A stretch of DNA of 34,192 nucleotides, from assembly GCA_016935975.1 (NCBI GenBank), contig JAFGPX010000130.1:1-34192 (forward strand), written 5' to 3'. The notes beneath the pieces were generated by a model. It was not told the DNA's origin. It ran no database searches and was given only the letters and a program-made list of their open reading frames with translations. This document shows, one piece after another, positions 6,645 to 14,722 of the stretch; within the stretch, counting starts at the first letter, position 1, and the number at the start of each line of letters is the position of its first letter. The position numbers and the translations under genes were made by a program. This stretch comes from Deltaproteobacteria bacterium. Lineage in GTDB: Bacteria; Myxococcota_A; Polyangia; Fen-1088.

Positions 6645-7904
6645 TCAGACTCCGCGGAAGATCACGCAGCAGTTGGTGCCGCCGAAGCCGAACGAATTGG
6701 ACAGCACGAACTCGTGGGCGTGGGGCCGGCTTTGCGCCGGGAAGTCCGGCCCCGCGGTTTCGGGGTCGGGCAAGAAGTTGAGCGTGGGCAGGATGGTTTG
6801 CTTCTCCAGCGCCATGAGCGCGAGCACGGCCTCGACCGCGGCCGCGGCGCCGAGCGAGTGGCCGAGCTGGCTCTTGTTGGCCGTGACCGGCAGCTTGGGC
6901 AGGCGCGCGCCGAAGATCTCGCGCAGGCAGGCGACCTCGATCGCGTCGCCGGCCTGGGTGGAGGTGGCGTGGGCGTTGACGCTGCCGATGGCGCCCGCGT
7001 CGAGCTCGGCGTCGGCGAGCGCCTCGCGAATGGCGCGCACGATGGTCGGCGGGTAGGGCCGCGTGAAGTGGTGCGCGTCCGAGGTCCAGCCGATGCCGGC
7101 GACCTCGGCCACGGGCCTGAGCCGATGCGCCGCGAGCGCGTCCTCGGAAGCCAGCACCACGGCGGCCGCGGCCTCGGCGAGCACGAAGCCGCGGCGGTCC
7201 TTGCTGAACGGACGCGAGGCCAGTCCCGGGTCGGCCGCCGCGCGATCCGTGGCGCGCAGCTTGAAGCTGGCGTTCATGTTGGCGAAGCCGAGGACGATCT
7301 CGGGGATGAGCGGCATCTCGACGCCGCCGGCCACCACGAAGTCCGCGTCCCCGTCGCGCACCATGCGCGCGCCGATGGCGATGGCGTGGTTGCCCGAGGC
7401 GCAGGCCCCCTGGGGCGAGAAGATGGGGCCGGAAAAGCCGAGCGCGGCGCCGGCCTTGCCCGACGGCACGTTGGCGCAGACGTTGGGCAGAAGGAAGGGG
7501 CTGACGCCGTTGGCGCCGATGTTGCCGTAGCGGACGAAGGCCTCGCGCAAGCTGTCCGAGCCGTTGATGGCCGAGCCGATGAGACAGGCGGTGCGCGGGC
7601 CGGTTTCGCCGTCCATGGGCAGCCTCGCGTCGGCGAGCGCGTCGTGGCAGATGGCCATGGTCTCGATCACGTAGGCGGCGTTCCAGCTGTGCCGTTCCTT
7701 GGGGGTGTCGAAGGCGTAGCGGCCGGCGTCACGCTCGGGGATCTCGCCGACGATCGTCTTCGTGCCGACGTCGCAACGGCTCAGCTCGCGTAGGCCGGAC
7801 CGGTTGGCCGCGGCGCGCTCCCACGTGGTCTCGGCCGAGGCGCCGAGCGGGGTGCGGGCGGCGCGGCCGATGACGAAGACGCGGCGGTTCTTGGGGGCTC
7901 TCAT
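6645..7904 (-). CDS. Beta-ketoacyl-ACP synthase (FabF-like)
   Basis: This 419-residue condensing enzyme is the first gene of the minus-strand operon. The catalytic triad is intact: Cys168 in PQGACASGNHAI, His312 in NAHATSTQAGD and His349 in NKSQLGHSLGAAAAVEAV. It therefore should be catalytically active, not a chain-length factor. It would elongate an ACP-bound chain with malonyl-ACP. The C-terminus SNSFGFGGTNCCVIFRG is standard for KAS I/II. I chose ATG 7904 (MRAPKNRRVFVIGRA) because the first Rossmann-like strand follows immediately; no good ribosome-binding site is visible. No partner KS or chain-length factor gene is in the window. Confidence 0.9.
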   Translation of the reverse strand: MRAPKNRRVFVIGRAARTPLGASAETTWERAAANRSGLRELSRCDVGTKTIVGEIPERDAGRYAFDTPKERHSWNAAYVIETMAICHDALADARLPMDGETGPRTACLIGSAINGSDSLREAFVRYGNIGANGVSPFLLPNVCANVPSGKAGAALGFSGPIFSPQGACASGNHAIAIGARMVRDGDADFVVAGGVEMPLIPEIVLGFANMNASFKLRATDRAAADPGLASRPFSKDRRGFVLAEAAAAVVLASEDALAAHRLRPVAEVAGIGWTSDAHHFTRPYPPTIVRAIREALADAELDAGAIGSVNAHATSTQAGDAIEVACLREIFGARLPKLPVTANKSQLGHSLGAAAAVEAVLALMALEKQTILPTLNFLPDPETAGPDFPAQSRPHAHEFVLSNSFGFGGTNCCVIFRGV

Positions 7905-8047
7905 GGGCGGCGATGGGCCTGTTCTATGGCACGGCGGCCGAGGCTCTCGCAAGGTTTCGTTGCGCGAGGCGTTTGGCGCGCACCCGGCGATTGACGGCCC
8001 GAAAGGGCGCGTGGTAGTGGCGGGTGGCGCGAATGGAAGTGCCTACG
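7905..8047. promoter_or_regulatory. Divergent promoter region of the polyene-like cluster
   Basis: This 143-bp region between the two divergent operons must hold promoters for both. On the plus strand TTGACG (7991-7996) is a fair -35 box, but the sequence 17-18 nt downstream is a poor -10. On the minus strand TTGCGA and CATAGA, 18 nt apart, are weak candidates. No operator palindrome or riboswitch was recognised. Confidence 0.4.
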
Positions 8048-8311
8048 ATGGATCACGACACAGCCTACAAGCTCATCGTCGAGTATCTCTCGCAACGGTT
8101 CGGCGTGCCCCTGGAAAAGATCAAGCCCGATTCCAGGATGTTCGACGATCTCGGGCTGGACAGCATCGACGCCCTCGACATGCTGGCCCTGCTCGACAAG
8201 CAGTACAAGATCAAGGTCAACGAAGAGCAGGCCCGGCGCATCCGCACCGTCGAGGACGCGGTCGGGTACGTGCTGGCGAATCTACCCGCGAACCCGCCCT
8301 CGTCCCGATGA
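8048..8311 (+). CDS. Acyl carrier protein
   Basis: This 87-residue acyl carrier protein carries the phosphopantetheine attachment site Ser39 in LGLDSIDALDML. The four-helix pattern (start MDHDTAYKLIVEYL; KIKPDSRMFDDLGLDSIDA; TVEDAVGYVLANL) is complete. I chose ATG 8048 because a GGAAG ribosome-binding sequence lies 8 nt upstream and helix I begins directly; an in-frame earlier GTG/ATG region would add residues with no ACP similarity. It is the carrier for the cluster, and it overlaps the following ligase gene as ATGA. Confidence 0.93.
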   Translation: MDHDTAYKLIVEYLSQRFGVPLEKIKPDSRMFDDLGLDSIDALDMLALLDKQYKIKVNEEQARRIRTVEDAVGYVLANLPANPPSSR

Positions 8312-10044
8312 CCCGCCTCCGGCCGACGCTCGAATCCCGCCTGGGCGACGAGCTTGTGACCCACGTGACGGTGTCGCCGGCCGCCCGGTGGTTCGCCGGG
8401 CATTTCCCCGACGTGCCGCTCTTGCCCGGGGTGGCCATGCTGTCCCTGGTCGAGGATTCGCTGCTCGCCTTCTGGCAAGACGCGGACCGTGCGGCCGTGG
8501 AGGTGACCTCGTACCGCCGGGTTCGTTTTCGCCAGCGCGTGGATCCGGGCGCGAGCTTGCGCGTGCGCGTGCGCCGGGTCGAGGGCGAGCGTTTTCGTTT
8601 CTCGGTCGAGCTGGGTGGAACGCCGGCGTGTACCGGCGAGTGCAGCGTGGCCGTGCGGGCCGGGCGTGAAGCGGCGGCCGGGGCGAGCGCCGGCGAGCGG
8701 CTGTGGGCCGGCCTCGACTTCGGCGACGCCGGTCGCTTCTTCGCGGACGGGCTGAGCCTTGCCAAGGTCGCGCAACTGGCCGCCGGGCTGTTCGGACTCG
8801 CCGTGGGGGACGCCAAGGCGTCGCTCTGCGTGGCGTCCGAGGATCGCGCCCTGGTGGCCGCGGCGCTGGTGGCGGCCTTGGCGGGCGGCATCGAGGCGAG
8901 CTTCCCGCCGGCCCTGACCGCCGAGGCGGTCGCGGCCACGTTCGAGGCGCGCCGATTCTCGCACTGGCTGGGGCCGGCCGAGTGGTCGGACGGACTCGCG
9001 GGCTTGCCCGCCGCGCGCGTGGTTCCGGAGGCGCTGCCGCCGACGGCGCGGGCCCTGGCCCTGGCGGACCCGCAGGTCGCCCGCGTGTTCCTGCAGACCG
9101 GGGGCACCACGGGGCAGCCGCAGGTCTGGCCCAAGACCGCGCGCAACCTGCTCGACGAGGTGGCGGCGCAGGCGCGGGGCCTGCGCGTCGAGCCGGACGA
9201 CCACATTCTGGCCACCGTGCCGCCCCACCACATCTACGGTCTGCTGTTCTCGGTGCTCTTGCCCCTGTGCTCGGGCGCCACGGTCGAGCGCAAGTCGCCG
9301 TTCTATCCGCAAGAGATCGCCGATCTCGTGGAGAAAACGGGCGCCACGATTCTGGTCAGCACCCCCGCGCATCTGCGCGCCCTGGCCGCCGCCATGCCGC
9401 CGGCGCACCGGCTGCGTTTGGTGCTTTCGTCCGGCGCGCCGCTCGCCGCCGCGGACGCTGCCGCGTTTTTCGCCCGCGCGGGCATCTGGCCGCTGGAGAT
9501 CTACGGCTCGACGGAGACCGGCGGCATCGCCGTGCGCCGCCAGGACGTCGCCGATTGCCCCTGGTCGCCCATGCCCGCGGTCGACTGCCGGGTGGAGGAA
9601 GAGGTGCTGAAGGTGCGCTCGCCCTATGTGTCGGCGGCCGGGGACGCGGGCGGCTTTTTCCCCACCGCCGATCTGGCCGAGATCCACGCCGACGGCCGCT
9701 TCGCGCTTCTGGGGCGCAGCGACGGCATCGTCAAGGTGGGAGGTCAGCGGGTTTCCCTGCTGGCCATCGAGAAGGCGCTCGCGGCTCTGGCCCAGGTCAC
9801 GGACGCCGTGGCGCTGGCCCTGGCCTCCGACTCGGGTCGCGGGCAGGAGATCGTCGCCCTGGTCGCCTCGCCGCGCTCCGCGGAGGATGTGCTGCGCGAG
9901 CTGCGCGACAAGTTGCCGTCGCCGGCGTGGCCGCGGCGCTTGCGCACGGTCCCTGCCATTCCCACGACGCCCTCGGGCAAGCGCGATCGGCCCGCCATCC
10001 TGCGCCTCCTGGAAATCGAGGAAGGAGAGGGCCCTTCGGCCTAG
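8308..10044 (+). CDS. Fused ApeI-like dehydratase and acyl-AMP ligase
   Basis: This is a 578-residue two-domain protein. Residues 1-115 form a hot-dog dehydratase with the FabZ/ApeI signature RWFAGHFPDVPLLPGVAML (His32). Residues about 130-578 are an ANL-family adenylating enzyme: P-loop TGGTTG at 264-269, IYGSTETGG near 398-406, LLGRSDGIVKVGG, and the C-terminal catalytic Lys558 in TTPSGKRDR. In aryl-polyene loci a separate ApeH-type ligase activates the starter acid and ApeI dehydrates; here both activities share a chain. It presumably loads the adjacent ACP. Start is coupled to the ACP stop. The adenylate-binding half near residues 130-230 is divergent, so substrate prediction is not possible. 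Confidence 0.85.
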   Translation: MTRLRPTLESRLGDELVTHVTVSPAARWFAGHFPDVPLLPGVAMLSLVEDSLLAFWQDADRAAVEVTSYRRVRFRQRVDPGASLRVRVRRVEGERFRFSVELGGTPACTGECSVAVRAGREAAAGASAGERLWAGLDFGDAGRFFADGLSLAKVAQLAAGLFGLAVGDAKASLCVASEDRALVAAALVAALAGGIEASFPPALTAEAVAATFEARRFSHWLGPAEWSDGLAGLPAARVVPEALPPTARALALADPQVARVFLQTGGTTGQPQVWPKTARNLLDEVAAQARGLRVEPDDHILATVPPHHIYGLLFSVLLPLCSGATVERKSPFYPQEIADLVEKTGATILVSTPAHLRALAAAMPPAHRLRLVLSSGAPLAAADAAAFFARAGIWPLEIYGSTETGGIAVRRQDVADCPWSPMPAVDCRVEEEVLKVRSPYVSAAGDAGGFFPTADLAEIHADGRFALLGRSDGIVKVGGQRVSLLAIEKALAALAQVTDAVALALASDSGRGQEIVALVASPRSAEDVLRELRDKLPSPAWPRRLRTVPAIPTTPSGKRDRPAILRLLEIEEGEGPSA

Positions 10045-10050
10045 GTCGCC

Positions 10051-10425
10051 GTGGAGGAAGCGCCCCGGCCGAGCAGGCTTCCGAGGTTTCGACTCTGGCT
10101 GCGCGGGACGCGTCTGGTGCAAAAGGCGCTCTCGACCCCGACCGACCCGGTGCTGCTGCGGCCGCCCTCGCCGCGCATCGTGGCGGGGCTGGTCTTGCTG
10201 GCTCTGAGCTACGTCGTCGGCTGGCCGGCCATCGCCGCGCTGGCCGCCGTCGCGGCATGGCTGCGCACGCCGGTCTTGCTGCTCGGGGGCCCCGTGCTCT
10301 ACGGTCTGTCGTGGCTCGTGTTCGCCGTGGGCCTGCTCCTCCTCGGCAGCAAGTCCGTGCGCACGGGCCGCGCCCTGGGCCGCCTGCTCGTGCGCAAGCT
10401 CGCCGAGAAGTACCTGCGCGTCTGA
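10051..10425 (+). CDS. Small integral membrane protein, function unknown
   Basis: This 124-residue protein (GTG start, 6 nt after the ligase stop) is the last gene of the plus-strand operon. The N-terminal 40 residues are basic (MEEAPRPSRLPRFRLWLRGT). Residues 43-71 and 73-99 are long hydrophobic stretches (two to three membrane helices), followed by a basic C-terminal tail. I do not recognise a family. Its position suggests it helps anchor the ligase/ACP or moves product to the membrane; this is a guess from context only. Confidence 0.65.
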   Translation: MEEAPRPSRLPRFRLWLRGTRLVQKALSTPTDPVLLRPPSPRIVAGLVLLALSYVVGWPAIAALAAVAAWLRTPVLLLGGPVLYGLSWLVFAVGLLLLGSKSVRTGRALGRLLVRKLAEKYLRV

Positions 10426-10472
10426 GGCGCGGTCCCCCGGACCGGTGTGTGTGCGATGCCGGCGGCTCGGCA

Positions 10473-10569
10473 ATCGCCGGGAGAAACAGAGGAGCGGAGC
10501 CTGGAAATCCCGGCGATCCCGCCAGCCCCATCCGCCTCCGCTTCTCCCCTTCTTCCTGTCTTTGTCCCG
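10473..10569. repeat. Dispersed palindromic element, type A (E3)
   Basis: A perfect 10-bp inverted repeat ATCGCCGGGA (10473-10482) / TCCCGGCGAT (10508-10517) is followed by a pyrimidine-rich arm (CCTCCGCTTCTCCCCTTCTT) complementary to GGGAGAAACAGAGGAGCGGAG at the left. The purine arm matches the elements at 14590 and 24389. It lies between two convergent genes, with its end near the metallophosphoesterase stop codon, and may double as a transcription barrier. Confidence 0.65.
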
Positions 10570-10581
10570 GGTGGCCCGGCG

Positions 10582-12054
10582 CTACGGCAGCGAGTACTCG
10601 TAGAGTAGCTCGCCGCCCATCTCGATGAACCGCACGTCGACCTTGTCGGGGGCAACGGTGACTTCGGCCCATCCGGAAACCGGCCAGTATTGGGAGTAGC
10701 CGGTTTCGCTCTGGGAAAACGTCCACGGGGCGCCCGCGTTCCCGGGAAGCGAGTAGTGGATGCCGTCCACGGTCATGTCGGTGAACCCGTGGTCGTGGCC
10801 GTAGAAGAAGATCCGCGCCCCGTGCCGCAACATCAACTGGTGGACCGTGGCCTGCTCGCCGACGTAGGCGGCCTGGCCGCCGCCGCGGCCGTAGGCGGAG
10901 TTGCTGTCGTCCCCGGCCTTGCCGCCGACCGGATGGTGGATGAACAGAAAACGCCATGTCGAGGTGGCGTTCGCCAAAGTGGTCGCCAGCCAGTCGAGCT
11001 GGGCCTGCCCGAGAGTCCAGTCGTCCGGCAGGCCGGGATTCATGCTGAGCAGGTGCGCGGTCGGGGTGTAGCTCATCACGTTGAGGACGACGAAAAGCGC
11101 GTCGCCCCAGGTGAAGGCGTAGTAGTCCTCGTTGGGCCCGCCCCCCTCGGGGTAGGTCGTGGGGCCTGGGCTGGGCACGTAGAGCCAGCGCATTTGCATG
11201 GACCACGCGATCTCGTCCGTGGTGTAGCAGCCGTTCTCGCCCTCCCAGTTGCCGATGACCGGGTAGTGGGCAACGCGGCCCACGGTGTCGCCGAGCAGGG
11301 TGCGGTAGTTGAGGTAGGCAAGGCGGGTGATGGAGCTGTCCGGGGGCGGGTCGTTGAAGCCGTACTGGTGGAAGTCGACCATGTCGCCCAGGTGAATCAC
11401 GAAGTCGGGAGATGCCGCGGCCACCTCGGCGCTGACCGCCTGGAGGGTCGCCGGGTCGCCCTGGTTGGTGTAGGTGAGATCCGCGCCGATGTGGCTGTCG
11501 GTGATGAGCGCGAAGGTGAAGGGAGCGCCGGTCGGGCGCTGGGTGACGGCACTGCCCGCGTACACGGCGCTGCCGGCGTCGGCCCCGGGCAGGAGGATTT
11601 CGTACTCGTAGCGCGCCCGGGGGGCAAGCCCGTCGAAGTGCCACTCGGCGATGTCGGTGCCCCGCACCGTCGGAGCAACGCTCTCGCCCCAGAGGGGCGC
11701 ACCGGCCGGGCGGATGCGGGCGCGGAGCGACGATGGCTCCCGGGTGGCGACGACCGCGTTCAGCCCGAAACCGCGCGCCGTCGGGTTGAAGACGAGCGGC
11801 GCCCCGACCAGCTCTGGTTCGTCGACCGTCGTGGCATCCGCGGTCTCGGCCTCGGCATCCGAGCCATCCTGGGCGGCGTCGGGCAGAGAAGAACCATCCT
11901 CGGGCGGTGGCGAGGCGTCTGCCTGCGGGGGAAGATCCGGCGGCGCGGAAGCATCGGAGCGCACGCCAATACCGCCGCAGCCGAGGAGCAGCGAAATCCC
12001 GGCCGTGACGAGCCAGACGAGCGGACGCGGGCGGTTGGAGACATCGGTCGGCAT
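10582..12054 (-). CDS. Secreted metallophosphoesterase lipoprotein (purple-acid-phosphatase-like)
   Basis: The protein has 490 residues. The N-terminus ends in lipobox LLGC (Cys26), then an Asp/Pro/Ala-rich linker (about 30-75), an FN3-like domain (about 80-170) and a calcineurin-like domain. Metal-binding motifs are ITDSHIG, HLGDMVD, IGNWEGENG, IHHP and YGHDHGF. Four of five are canonical; the third has Trp in place of the His of the usual GNH[DE]. It would hydrolyse a phosphoester at the cell surface. I chose ATG 12054 because AGGTG lies 5-6 nt upstream and the signal peptide follows. It is divergent from the GH3 gene. Confidence 0.85.
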   Translation of the reverse strand: MPTDVSNRPRPLVWLVTAGISLLLGCGGIGVRSDASAPPDLPPQADASPPPEDGSSLPDAAQDGSDAEAETADATTVDEPELVGAPLVFNPTARGFGLNAVVATREPSSLRARIRPAGAPLWGESVAPTVRGTDIAEWHFDGLAPRARYEYEILLPGADAGSAVYAGSAVTQRPTGAPFTFALITDSHIGADLTYTNQGDPATLQAVSAEVAAASPDFVIHLGDMVDFHQYGFNDPPPDSSITRLAYLNYRTLLGDTVGRVAHYPVIGNWEGENGCYTTDEIAWSMQMRWLYVPSPGPTTYPEGGGPNEDYYAFTWGDALFVVLNVMSYTPTAHLLSMNPGLPDDWTLGQAQLDWLATTLANATSTWRFLFIHHPVGGKAGDDSNSAYGRGGGQAAYVGEQATVHQLMLRHGARIFFYGHDHGFTDMTVDGIHYSLPGNAGAPWTFSQSETGYSQYWPVSGWAEVTVAPDKVDVRFIEMGGELLYEYSLP

Positions 12055-12095
12055 CGCATCACCTGCTTTCCACTGCGGGGCGACGATAGAGCCGC

Positions 12096-12125
12096 AGATT
12101 AGCGCAGCGTGCGTCGCAGGTCGAA
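12096..12125 (-). promoter_or_regulatory. Weak promoter candidate for the metallophosphoesterase gene
   Basis: On the minus strand TTCGAC (12125-12120) and TAATCT (12101-12096) are spaced by 18 nt, with the start codon about 40 nt downstream. Match to the vegetative consensus is only moderate. The rest of the 195-bp divergent gap shows no other clear signal. Confidence 0.25.
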
Positions 12126-12249
12126 CCATTTTGCCCGACGAGCCGCGCCCCCTCCCGTTCTTGGGTCGCTCCGCGAGAAGGCGGGGCCCGCGTTCGTCTC
12201 TGGTTTCGTCCCCCCCGAGCGGGGTAAGGTCCGGCCAGGAGCAATGCGC

Positions 12250-14586
12250 ATGGAGACTCGCCTACGAACCGCTCTGTTTCCCTTCCTGTTGACGCTCGCG
12301 GCCTGCGGATCCCTGCGCCGGCCGGTCGATGGGGCAGCCGCGCCGGATACGACGCCCCTGCCGGCGCGGCCGGATGCCGGCGCCGCGGTGACGCCGGATG
12401 CCGGGGCCGAGCGAGCCGCGCGCTTGGACGCCGATGCCGCGTCGGCGCGCGACGCGGGCGCCGACCGAGCGTCGGACACGGGCCGGGACGGCGGAGCCAC
12501 GCGGGACGCGGGCATCGGCCCGACGCCCGGCCTCGACGGCGGCGCGCTGCCCGGCAGGTCCCCGAGCTGGGCCGACGAGCGCGTGCAGGCCCTCATCGCC
12601 CAGATGACCCTGCGGGAGAAGATCGCCCAGCTCTCCCACGCCGCTCCGGCGATTTCACGCCTCGGCCTGGCCAGGTACAACTACTGGAGCGAAGGCTTGC
12701 ACGGGGTTCTCACCGACGGGGCGACGTCGTTTCCGCAGGCCATCGCCTTGGCCAGCGCTTGGGATCCCGCCCTGCTCGAGCGGGTGGCCTCGGCCATCGG
12801 CGACGAGGCGCGCGGGTTTGGCGTGCGGTCGGGCAAGGGCCTGACCTACTGGTCGCCGGTCATCAACATGCTGCGCGACCCGCGCTGGGGCCGTTTCGAC
12901 GAGTCGTACACCGAAGATCCCTACCTCATGGCCCGGCTGGGCGTGGCCTTCGTGCGCGGCTTGCAGGGCAGCCATCCGAAGTACTTGAAGGCGGTGGCCA
13001 CGCCCAAGCACTACGTGGCCAACAACTCGGAGTTCAACCGGCACACGGGCTCGTCGGAGGTCGACGAGCAGCTACTGCACGAGTACTACCTGCCCGCCTT
13101 CGAGGCCACGGTGGTCGAGGCCGGCGCCTTCTCGGTCATGGCCGCCTACAACCGCGTCAACGGCGTGCCCGCGTCCGCGAACCCGCTGCTCCTGCGGGAC
13201 ATCCTGCGCGACGCCTGGGGCTTCCAAGGGTACGTGGTGTCCGATTGCGGCGCCGTGGACGACATCGTGAGCAACCATCACTTCACGGCCACGGCGGCCG
13301 AGGCGGCGGCCCAGGCCTTGCTGGCGGGCACCGACCTCAACTGCGGCTGGACCTACCTGGGCGAGCTGCAGAACGCCGTCGACCAAGGCCTGATTGTCGA
13401 GAGCGACGTGGATCGGGCGCTGGCGCGGGTCTTGCGCGCGCGCTTCCTGCTCGGCGAGTTCGATCCCGCGGACCAGGTTCCCTATCGGGCCATCGGCGAG
13501 GACGTCATCGAGTCGCCCGCGCATGCGGCGCTCGCGCTCGAGGCGGCGCGGGCCGCGATCGTGCTGCTCAAGAACGACGGCATTCTACCGCTCGACGGGG
13601 CGGCGCTGCGCTCGATTGCCGTGCTGGGTCCCCACGGCGACAGCGTCGAGCTGGGGGGCTACAGCGGCAATCCCAGCCGCAGGGTGAGCGCGCTGGCCGC
13701 GCTGCGGGCCAGGTTCCCGGAGTCGTCGAACGTGGCCATCGAATTCGAGCCGGGCGGTTCGATCGGCGGCGACAAGGATCAGGAGGCCATCGACCGGGCG
13801 GCCGACCTGGCCGGCCGCTCCGACGTGGCGCTGGTCTTCGTGGGCACCGATTCCGGCGTGCTGCGCGAGGAGATGGACCGTCCCGATTGGAACCTGCCGG
13901 GGGCCCAGGGCGATCTCATCCAGGCGGTCCACGCGGCCAATCCCAGAACCGTCGTGGTGCTGGTCACGGCCGGCCCGGTGGCCGTCGATTGGGCGCAAGC
14001 CAACGTGCCGGCCATCCTGACCGGGTTCTACGACGGACAAGAGCAGGGCACGGCCATCGTGGACGCGCTCTTCGGCGACACCAATCCGGGCGGCAAGCTG
14101 ACCACGACCTGGTACACGGGCGATGCCACGCTGCCGGACATGGGCGACTACGACCTGCGCAAGGGCCGCACCTACCTCTACTATCAAGGCAAGCCGCTCT
14201 ACCCCTTCGGCCATGGCTTGTCCTACACGACCTTCTCGTACAGCGGCCTGCGCGTCGTCCCGGCCGCGATCGGACCGGAGGAATCCGTCACCGTGAGCGT
14301 GGAGGTCGAGAACACCGGCAGCCGCGCCGGCGACGAGGTCGTGCAGATCTACGTGCACGACCCGTTCGCCAGCGTGCCGCGGCCGCTTCGAGAGCTGCGC
14401 GGCTTCGCCCGCGTTCGCCTGGATCCCGGCCAGAGCGAGACCGTCAGCCTGTCGCTGCCGGCCAAGAGCCTGGCCTTCTGGGACGTGGCGATCCACGGGT
14501 GGCGCGTGGAGGCGGGCGTGTTCGACATTGCGGTCGGATCGTCTTCCACCGACATCCGCGCACAGGCGAGCATCATCGTGCGCTAG
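12250..14586 (+). CDS. GH3 glycoside hydrolase lipoprotein (beta-xylosidase/beta-glucosidase-like)
   Basis: The protein has 778 residues from ATG 12250, preferred over ATG 12244 because the AGGAG at 12237-12241 is 8 nt away from it (2 nt from the other). Lipobox LAAC gives Cys19. Residues about 25-105 are an Asp-Ala-Gly-rich linker. The (beta/alpha)8 domain follows, with NYWSEGLHGV, substrate-contact TPKHYVANN and nucleophile Asp332 in YVVSDCGAVDDI. The alpha/beta sandwich contains REEMDRPDWNLPG, with a Glu in the usual acid/base region, and a FN3-like domain closes the protein. The W-x-E-x-L-H-G signature is common in xylosidase-type GH3. It acts at the cell surface on plant-type oligosaccharides, probably xylo- or gluco-oligomers. 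Confidence 0.92.
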   Translation: METRLRTALFPFLLTLAACGSLRRPVDGAAAPDTTPLPARPDAGAAVTPDAGAERAARLDADAASARDAGADRASDTGRDGGATRDAGIGPTPGLDGGALPGRSPSWADERVQALIAQMTLREKIAQLSHAAPAISRLGLARYNYWSEGLHGVLTDGATSFPQAIALASAWDPALLERVASAIGDEARGFGVRSGKGLTYWSPVINMLRDPRWGRFDESYTEDPYLMARLGVAFVRGLQGSHPKYLKAVATPKHYVANNSEFNRHTGSSEVDEQLLHEYYLPAFEATVVEAGAFSVMAAYNRVNGVPASANPLLLRDILRDAWGFQGYVVSDCGAVDDIVSNHHFTATAAEAAAQALLAGTDLNCGWTYLGELQNAVDQGLIVESDVDRALARVLRARFLLGEFDPADQVPYRAIGEDVIESPAHAALALEAARAAIVLLKNDGILPLDGAALRSIAVLGPHGDSVELGGYSGNPSRRVSALAALRARFPESSNVAIEFEPGGSIGGDKDQEAIDRAADLAGRSDVALVFVGTDSGVLREEMDRPDWNLPGAQGDLIQAVHAANPRTVVVLVTAGPVAVDWAQANVPAILTGFYDGQEQGTAIVDALFGDTNPGGKLTTTWYTGDATLPDMGDYDLRKGRTYLYYQGKPLYPFGHGLSYTTFSYSGLRVVPAAIGPEESVTVSVEVENTGSRAGDEVVQIYVHDPFASVPRPLRELRGFARVRLDPGQSETVSLSLPAKSLAFWDVAIHGWRVEAGVFDIAVGSSSTDIRAQASIIVR

Positions 14587-14589
14587 GCC
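14580..14589. repeat. Left copy of 10-bp direct repeat flanking the palindrome
   Basis: GCGCTAGGCC occurs here and again at 14723-14732, immediately outside the two ends of the palindromic element. The left copy contains the GH3 stop codon (TAG 14584-14586). This is the expected look of a target-site duplication. Confidence 0.8.
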
Positions 14590-14722
14590 CAATGCCGGTC
14601 AGTCAAGAAAAATCCACAGGGAGAAGCAGAGGACCAGAGGCAGAAAACCAAGGGTTTTCCGCTGTCCCTGTCCGCCTCTGTCTCTCTGTTCCTCCCTGTC
14701 TTCCCCTACCTGACCGGCATTG
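14590..14722. mobile_element. MITE-like palindromic element, type A (E4)
   Basis: The 133-bp element has perfect 12-bp terminal inverted repeats CAATGCCGGTCA (14590-14601) and TGACCGGCATTG (14711-14722). Inner arms continue the palindrome (ACAGGGAG at 14616 with CTCCCTGT at 14692; AAAACC at 14644 with GGTTTT at 14653), so the whole element folds into one long hairpin. It encodes no protein. A 10-bp direct repeat flanks it. It lies between the convergent GH3 and expansin-like genes. Confidence 0.75.

Larger units (their letters stand above)
2851..10425. other. Aryl-polyene-like biosynthetic gene cluster
   Basis: Ten genes are arranged around a 143-bp divergent promoter region. Seven are on the minus strand (7904 to 2851) and three on the plus strand (8048 to 10425). 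Together they supply carrier protein, starter-unit ligase, ketosynthase, ketoreductase, three dehydratase folds, a thioesterase, a LolA-like carrier and a DUF3261-like lipoprotein. In aryl-polyene clusters (ApeI/ApeP dehydratases, ApeQ reductase, ApeH ligase, plus LolA and DUF3261 proteins) this set builds conjugated polyene chains without enoyl reduction and places them in the outer membrane. There is no enoyl reductase, which fits a polyene product. Missing from the window are an MMPL exporter, a second ketosynthase/chain-length factor, acyl- and glycosyltransferases, and a tyrosine/histidine ammonia-lyase. The product is therefore uncertain. Confidence 0.6.

Noticed and set aside
6645-7904. 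KS as an inactive chain-length factor
   Set aside because: Cys168, His312 and His349 are all present, so it should be an active ketosynthase.
2851-10425. Ladderane-type cluster
   Set aside because: A radical SAM gene is nearby, but no desaturase or cyclase-like genes typical of ladderane loci were seen, and LolA/DUF3261 content fits aryl polyenes better.
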